In this document: piece after piece, positions 5,500 through 8,543 of the stretch
How positions within the stretch are numbered: position 1 is the first letter of the stretch
Layout of the letters: each line of letters opens with the position of its first letter
NCBI GenBank assembly: GCA_000436035.1
Contig: FR893305.1
Coordinates: forward strand, 18,929-27,471
DNA: 8,543 nucleotides
Source of the DNA: Prevotella sp. CAG:732
GTDB lineage: Bacteria > Bacteroidota > Bacteroidia > Bacteroidales > Bacteroidaceae
Reading direction: 5' to 3'
The notes under the pieces: model-generated
What the model was told of the DNA's origin: nothing
The model's database searches: none
The model's input: only the letters and a program-made list of their open reading frames with translations
Position numbers and translations under genes: made by a program

Positions 5500-5507
5500 T
5501 AATTTTG
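5500..5507 (+). promoter_or_regulatory. -7 element reading into the SLOG remnant
   Basis: TAATTTTG matches TAnnTTTG. It lies back-to-back with the minus-strand promoter (75 bases apart) and immediately precedes the headless SLOG frame. Either it is a surviving promoter joined to a gene that lost its start codon, or it is a chance match in AT-rich DNA. Confidence 0.4.
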
Positions 5508-5508
5508 C

Positions 5509-5790
5509 AGAAAATTTAATGAGCAAGAAACTTTCGAATCTTTGGGAGACTTGGACGCTCACCCAATAGAAATCATTTCAGGAATGGCAGATGGAGCAGA
5601 CACCTTAGGTATCAAATACGCCAAGGAGCATAAGCTAACAATGGTCCTATACCCTGCGAATTGGGATAAGTATCCGAGGATGGCAGGATTCCTTAGGAAC
5701 ATGAATATGCTTGTTACGGCAACACATCTTGTAGCTTTTTCCGTCTTCAGCCACCAACAACATGCTACTCAATGCCAACCGTGATGAAAT
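5509..5790 (+). pseudogene. SLOG-family (DUF2493/YspA-like) protein remnant, headless and frameshifted
   Basis: The frame reads RKFNEQETFESLGDL, then IEIISGMADGADTLGIKYA, then MVLYPANWDKYPRMAGFLRN and TATHLVAF. This matches DUF2493 SLOG proteins, whose core is '(AGSR)xFxxYxxLxxxL...IxIVSGxAxGADxLGxxYAxE...FPADWxxxxxxAGxxRNxxM...ATHLVAFWDG'. The GxR start of the Rossmann fold and any initiation codon are missing; only a TTG at 5542 opens the frame. After LVAF (about 5739) homology shifts to another frame (SSATNNMLLNANRDEMN, ending near 5790), corresponding to the family's 'SxGTxNMxxxA'. A frameshift and small deletion are therefore present. SLOG domains bind or cleave nucleotide-derived ligands; this copy should be inactive. 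Confidence 0.7.
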
Positions 5791-5991
5791 GAATCCCGCA
5801 CACACCAATGGAAAGGAGTGGAAATCGCATCATGGATAGCTGACCATCTCCAAGATGAAGGTCGGTATGTTATTATCGATGATGAATACGTGATACAGGA
5901 TTCGCAACTGCCACACTTCATCCTGACCAATCCGTATGATGGCATTACTGCGGATCTGGTCAACAAAGCCATTAAGATTCTTAACGGATAA
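5788..5991 (+). pseudogene. C-terminal remnant of a second HAD-family (PF18143-like) protein
   Basis: The frame opens after two consecutive stops (5782-5787) and reads QWKGVEIASWIADHLQDEGR, then YVIIDDEYVIQDSQLPHF, ending KAIKILNG before TAA 5989-5991. It aligns by eye with residues 93-150 of the intact minus-strand HAD protein. CKGLEIAEWL corresponds to WKGVEIASWI, YIILDDEEDF to YVIIDDEYVI, and VRVAIQIL to VNKAIKIL. The catalytic N-terminal half (DxDG and the Ser/Thr motif) is missing and there is no start codon. Unlike the intact copy it has no membrane tail. It directly abuts the SLOG remnant, so a deletion joined two unrelated genes. Confidence 0.7.
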
Positions 5992-6040
5992 AAGAATTAA
6001 GTTTTTCTATAAGTATAACCGTAATTTATGGGATTAAGAT

Positions 6041-6715
6041 ATGAACATAAAACATGTATTTGAAGACTCTCGCATAGTCATGCTGGAGAAAGACATTGCA
6101 AGAATAAACGAGTATTGTCAATACTCTGATGAAGAAAAGTTTGTGATGAAGCACTTGCTCAAAAAGCGTTGCAACGTACTATGGCAATTGAATGTGTATG
6201 ACGATGAGACGAAGCTGCTCCTCATCGGTTTCAATGATGCACTTCGAAAGGCATGTACGCAGCTTTATCACCGGACGATGGCAGTTTATCAAGAATACCT
6301 GGATCGTAAGGACATTTCTGGAGATTTTGAGGTGGAAGGAAAGATATTCCTTGGTTACGAATATCCTGCACTTCACCCCATTCAGACAGAAACGGCAAAA
6401 CAGGTGTGGGATACTCTCACATGTGGAGGTTTCAATGCACTCTATGATGAGGGTTGCGCATGGCCGCTCCGATTCAGTAGAGAGCGGCCTTCTGAGCAAA
6501 GTATCAATGAGAAATTGGAGAATTGGTTGGGGATGGAAATTGAGAACGACAATTGGAATGAGGGACTGGATAGAGAATGGTCGAAAGATATGCATCTTAT
6601 ACAGCCCTTTCATAATCTATACGATCATTGCTACTTCTCATTATATGACCTCATATATGTCCGTGAGTTCAACCTGGAAGTACATGTGGAGTTTGATGAT
6701 AAAGTAAAATATTAA
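6041..6715 (+). CDS. Hypothetical protein, 224 aa
   Basis: It is a complete frame from ATG 6041 to TAA 6713-6715. The first 95 residues are mostly helical (DIARINEYCQYSDEEKFVM, FNDALRKACTQLYHRTM, YQEYLDRKDISGDFEVEG). A middle segment (GYEYPALHPIQTETAKQVW to FSRERPSEQSINEKLENW) is rich in aromatic residues. The C-terminal third (LIQPFHNLYDHCYFSLYDLI to VEFDDKVKY) ends in acidic beta-like sequence. No membrane helix, signal peptide or catalytic motif is evident, and I do not recognise the family. It lies 49 bases after the HAD remnant and looks intact and coding throughout. I see no good TAnnTTTG box upstream. A sulfatase fragment begins at its stop codon, so its 3' flank is rearranged. Confidence 0.7.
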   Translation: MNIKHVFEDSRIVMLEKDIARINEYCQYSDEEKFVMKHLLKKRCNVLWQLNVYDDETKLLLIGFNDALRKACTQLYHRTMAVYQEYLDRKDISGDFEVEGKIFLGYEYPALHPIQTETAKQVWDTLTCGGFNALYDEGCAWPLRFSRERPSEQSINEKLENWLGMEIENDNWNEGLDREWSKDMHLIQPFHNLYDHCYFSLYDLIYVREFNLEVHVEFDDKVKY

Positions 6716-6816
6716 ACATCAAGCCAAACAAGTCGCTGAAACTCTACAATCTGCGAAAGGATCCGGAAGAGAAGCATAATCTCGCCAAGAAATATCCGGA
6801 AAGTGGGAAAAAGTAA
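6703..6816 (+). pseudogene. Sulfatase C-terminal tail fragment
   Basis: In the frame ending at TAA 6814-6816 the sequence reads ILNIKPNKSLKLYNLRKDPE, then EKHNLAKKYPES. This is the typical tail of formylglycine sulfatases ('...LYDLxxDPxExxNLA...'). It is only about 35 residues long, has a stop at 6700-6702 just upstream in frame, and overlaps the stop of the 224-aa gene by a few bases. The catalytic domain with the Cys/Ser-x-Pro-x-Arg site is gone. A strong terminator follows at 6827, probably the one that originally ended the sulfatase gene. Confidence 0.7.
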
Positions 6817-6826
6817 TCGGCTTTGT

Positions 6827-6872
6827 AAAACTGAGGGCGTGTCATGGACTTATGACACACCCTCAGTTTTTT
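6827..6872 (+). terminator. Strong intrinsic terminator
   Basis: An 11-bp outer stem (6827-6837 with 6860-6870) stacks over a C/A mismatch on a 7-bp inner stem (6839-6845 with 6852-6858) with a 6-base loop, followed by T-run 6867-6872. The A-run on the left side would also allow termination on the minus strand. The GAGGG...GTGTCAT / ATGACAC...CCCTC form resembles a stem-loop I recall as recurrent between genes in this phylum. Confidence 0.9.
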
Positions 6873-7082
6873 ATCCGTTTTTCAAGATTTTACGGTCTTT
6901 AAGCTACGTGTTTTGCGACAACGTGTTGACTGTAGAATATGCATCGAGCAGCCAGCGTGACAATTATCCATCACCAAGACTTTCTGAATTGGAGATGTTG
7001 TAGCGATAGCAGCCATTCTGTCGGCAATCGATATTCACCCAAATGTTTTTCCTGTGTCGTCATACGTCACTCACGTTATTTT

Positions 7083-7766
7083 TTACTTATCCAAAAAGCT
7101 GACAACCTCTGGAATCTCTTTATTCAAGAAGTCGTACCAAAGCTGAGGGCTGTAATATTGTGCAGTATGATGAATCATATAGAACGGTAGCTTGTTGCCG
7201 TCTACAAATTGCAGTTCACCTCTCTTAGGATAAGAGTTGTTGATTTTTTCATCCAATGTTTGGATAGAATATTTCACACCTTTCTCTTCAAGAATATTCA
7301 TGCCTTTGTCGTTTCTTAGACCAACAAATATGCAAACATCAGGTTTGATGATCTGCACGACATCAGCTAAGCACTTCCATGCCGTCTCGTAATCAGCCAA
7401 GGAGGGCACCTCATGTGTGCCTTTCATAGGCTCCTGTATGAAGTTATAAGAAGCTATTTTATTCCAAAAGCCCTCGACATCCATGTCGCTTTCATCCAAG
7501 AATGTTTTCTGAAGGTTTGTATGGAATTTCCAGCTACCTTCTTCTATTGCACAATTAATGATTCCTCTTGTATACTCCTTGTCTGTAACACATCTATCAT
7601 ATTCCTCTAGGCAGAATTCGCCTTCGTCATTCACCGTATAGTGCGAGTCTCCCATGATAAGCACACGCTTTGGTGCCGAAGCATAGTTGCAACCTATCCA
7701 AAGATAGTGTACAAGATTCTCAACTTTATCAAACTGCGAATCAAATTGTTTGTCTGATGTTGTCAT
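7083..7766 (-). CDS. Uracil-DNA glycosylase-like fold protein
   Basis: The frame runs from ATG 7764-7766 to a stop at 7083-7085, giving 227 aa. Motifs in order are: RVLIMGDSHY (34-43), in the position of the UDG-superfamily motif 1 ('GE/DSHY' variants replace GQDPY); FWNKIASYNFIQ (100-111); EVPSLADYETAWKCL (119-133); KPDVCIFVGLR (141-151); and the C-terminal MIHHTAQYYS (197-206) where UDGs carry HPS. The order and spacing match a little-studied UDG-like family found in bacterial accessory regions and phages. Canonical catalytic residues are not preserved in standard form, so base excision is not assured. It is transcribed alone on the minus strand, with the IS debris directly upstream; I see no clear -7 box. 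Confidence 0.5.
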   Translation of the reverse strand: MTTSDKQFDSQFDKVENLVHYLWIGCNYASAPKRVLIMGDSHYTVNDEGEFCLEEYDRCVTDKEYTRGIINCAIEEGSWKFHTNLQKTFLDESDMDVEGFWNKIASYNFIQEPMKGTHEVPSLADYETAWKCLADVVQIIKPDVCIFVGLRNDKGMNILEEKGVKYSIQTLDEKINNSYPKRGELQFVDGNKLPFYMIHHTAQYYSPQLWYDFLNKEIPEVVSFLDK

Positions 7767-7806
7767 AATATCCTAATTTCCGCAACACTATAATTCAATA
7801 TTATTT

Positions 7807-8020
7807 ATAAGAACCTGAGCAACAAAAAGTTGATTAGTTTTTTGCCATGTCAGAAATCTCACTTGTCTTAGTGTTGCATTTAAAAACAAATAAAACTCTG
7901 AATGACACGGCAAAAAAACAAATAAAATCTAAGAAGCACACTCCTTTTGGGGATTTTTTCTATCATGGTGCAATTTGATGCTTTTTTAGCTCAAACCATA
8001 GATTCCACCTTGGGATTTTT
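7807..8020 (+). repeat. Decayed duplicate of the left end of the IS1380-type element
   Basis: This segment aligns with 8021 onward at an offset of 213 bases. Shared landmarks are ACCTGAGCAACAAAAAGTTG, GCCATGTCAGAAAT, AACAAATAAAACTCTGAATG, CACTCCTTTT and TAGATTCCACCTTGGGATT. The transposase ATG has become ACG (7907-7909), the -7 box TATCTTAG has become TGTCTTAG, the terminal hairpin is broken (GTTGCTCAGG to GTTGATTAGT), and several sites have become T-runs. It ends at GGGATT, where the second copy begins. It is a dead copy. Confidence 0.85.
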
Positions 8021-8026
8021 TAAGTA

Positions 8027-8051
8027 CCTGAGCAACAAAAAGTTGCTCAGG
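8027..8051 (+). repeat. Terminal stem-loop of the IS left end
   Basis: CCTGAGCAAC (8027-8036) pairs perfectly with GTTGCTCAGG (8042-8051) around AAAAA. The decayed copy keeps the left arm (7814-7823) but has lost four bases of the right one. Confidence 0.85.
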
Positions 8052-8053
8052 AT

Positions 8054-8084
8054 TTTGCCATGTCAGAAATTTCACTTATCTTAG
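8054..8084 (+). promoter_or_regulatory. Transposase promoter inside the IS
   Basis: TTTG (8054-8057), then 19 bases, then TATCTTAG (8077-8084). This fits the Bacteroidetes -33/-7 layout with one base off consensus in the -7 box. Transcription would begin near 8091, about 30 bases before the transposase ATG. Confidence 0.5.
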
Positions 8085-8120
8085 TGTTGCAAATAAAAAA
8101 CAAATAAAACTCTGAATGAC

Positions 8121-8345
8121 ATGGCAAAAGTACAAATAAAATCTGAGAAACTCACTCCTTTTGGTGGAATTTTTTCGATTATGGAGCAATTTGATGCTCT
8201 TTTAGCTCAAACCATAGATTCCACCTTGGGATTGAGATGTACATTGTTTGATTATCAACATAGTGAGATTCTACGCTCTCTGATATGCGTATATCTTTGT
8301 GGTGGTTCATGTCTTGAGGATATTTCAACACACTTTATAAAACAT
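8121..8345 (+). pseudogene. IS1380-family transposase, N-terminal fragment
   Basis: The frame from ATG 8121 reads MAKVQIKSEKLTPFGGIFSI, then MEQFDALLAQTIDSTLGLR, then SEILRSLICVYLCGGSCLED and ISTHFIKHF. 'LTPFGGIF...DSTLG...YSEIxxSLxxVYxCGGSCxED' is the N-terminal signature I recall for IS1380-type transposases in Bacteroidales. About 75 of more than 400 residues remain. After FIKHF (near 8345) the sequence becomes AT-rich non-coding DNA and the frame stops soon after (8361-8363). The DDE catalytic core is absent, so this copy cannot transpose. Confidence 0.75.
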
Positions 8346-8350
8346 TTTAT

Positions 8351-8380
8351 AAAAATATCATAGCCTTCAAAGATATTTTT
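8351..8380 (+). terminator. AT-rich hairpin with T-run after the IS fragment
   Basis: AAAAATATC (8351-8359) pairs with GATATTTTT (8372-8380) around a 12-base loop. It would act as a weak intrinsic terminator on either strand, insulating the following gene from the IS promoter. The stem has only two G-C pairs. Confidence 0.35.
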
Positions 8381-8412
8381 AAGCTGTGCCATTTTTTTGC
8401 ACACCCTTGCAC

Positions 8413-8420
8413 TACCTTTG
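8413..8420 (+). promoter_or_regulatory. -7 element of the last gene
   Basis: TACCTTTG matches TAnnTTTG and lies 25 bases before the ATG at 8445, the same distance as at the WYL gene. No -33 TTTG is found at standard spacing. Confidence 0.6.
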
Positions 8421-8444
8421 CAATAAATTTTAAATGTTAAGTAT

Positions 8445-8543
8445 ATGAAACTGAAAGAACTTTTACTTAGTACGGATTTTGACGCATTGATACCTGCCTT
8501 GAAAAAAGAAGGATCTTTGACCATTAGACAGTATCGGGAAGCA
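8445..8543 (+). CDS. Start of a conserved hypothetical gene (partial, 33 codons)
   Basis: The frame opens at ATG 8445 and is still open at the window edge. It reads MKLKELLLSTDFDALIPALK, then KEGSLTIRQYREA. The 'MxLKELLxxTDFDALxPAL' opening is familiar from a small Bacteroidales protein family of unknown function (possibly DUF6557), but only 33 residues are visible. A well-placed -7 box supports the start. It is not fused to the transposase fragment; about 85 bases separate them from the previous stop. Confidence 0.6.
   Translation, partial: MKLKELLLSTDFDALIPALKKEGSLTIRQYREA

Larger units (their letters stand above)
8021..8345 (+). mobile_element. Left-end fragment of an IS1380-type insertion sequence
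   Basis: The fragment begins with TAAGTACCTGAGCAAC next to a TTAA (8020-8023), contains a perfect terminal hairpin, a promoter and the start of the transposase, and stops abruptly near 8345. No right end or remaining transposase lies in the window, so the element is 3'-truncated. The family assignment rests on the transposase N-terminus. Confidence 0.7.

Noticed and set aside
6179..6707. Long frames on both strands overlapping the 224-aa gene (171 and 144 codons)
   Set aside because: Composition (Met/Trp/Ser/Arg-rich, or Cys/Ile-rich) is that of out-of-frame translation; the 224-aa frame has normal composition and a proper ATG.
6803..7190. Plus-strand frames of 66 and 83 codons between the sulfatase tail and the UDG-like gene
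   Set aside because: The first runs through the terminator hairpin and the second into the antisense of the UDG-like gene; neither has a promoter or known motif.
8255..8524. 89-codon minus-strand frame across the IS end and the last gene's start
   Set aside because: It is antisense to the transposase fragment and to the promoter and start of the next gene, with no supporting motif.

Overview
The window looks like an accessory, repeatedly rearranged stretch of a Bacteroidales chromosome, most likely the Prevotella/Segatella group. Supporting signs are: several start sites preceded by the Bacteroidetes -7 element TAnnTTTG (472-479 minus, 1489-1496, 5418-5425 minus, 5500-5507, 8413-8420); weak or absent Shine-Dalgarno sequences; moderate-to-low GC; and recognisable pieces of gene families common in this order (tricorn-type S41 peptidase, flavodoxin with its DUF2023 partner, sulfatase, IS1380-type transposase). 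The genus is an inference from recall, not from a search.

Layout. 1-276: the 3' end of a tricorn-like S41 peptidase gene and its terminator. 275-442 (minus): an unlisted 55-codon gene with its own promoter. 443-804: non-coding, with a 35-base direct repeat built on the palindrome TGGCAATATTGCCA. 805-1452: a gene graveyard in which DUF2023, flavodoxin and a YgjP-like metallopeptidase have all lost parts and are joined end to end. 1522-2427: an intact WYL-domain regulator. 5425 down to 2461 (minus): a probable operon of four or five genes, in order an unknown 159-aa protein, an acidic 105-aa protein, a possible 49-aa membrane peptide, a HAD-family protein with an added C-terminal membrane helix, and a PD-(D/E)XK nuclease-family protein. 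It faces the WYL gene, and a T-less 12-bp stem-loop lies at the meeting point. 5500-5991: a promoter leading into a headless, frameshifted SLOG/DUF2493 remnant fused to the tail of a second HAD-family gene. 6041-6715: an intact unknown gene, with a sulfatase tail fragment butted to its stop codon and then a strong terminator. 7083-7766 (minus): a probable uracil-DNA-glycosylase-fold protein. 7807-8345: two tandem copies of the left end of an IS1380-type element, the first decayed and the second still carrying its promoter and the start of its transposase. 8445 to the end: the beginning of another conserved gene.

How the genes relate. Nothing here is a housekeeping pathway. The intact genes (WYL regulator, PD-(D/E)XK protein, HAD of the RNA-repair-associated type, UDG-like protein) belong to families often met in defence or nucleic-acid-conflict islands. 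They are surrounded by at least five broken genes and IS debris. The best candidate for an undescribed system is the minus-strand block 5425-2461. Its joint function is an inference from spacing and orientation only.
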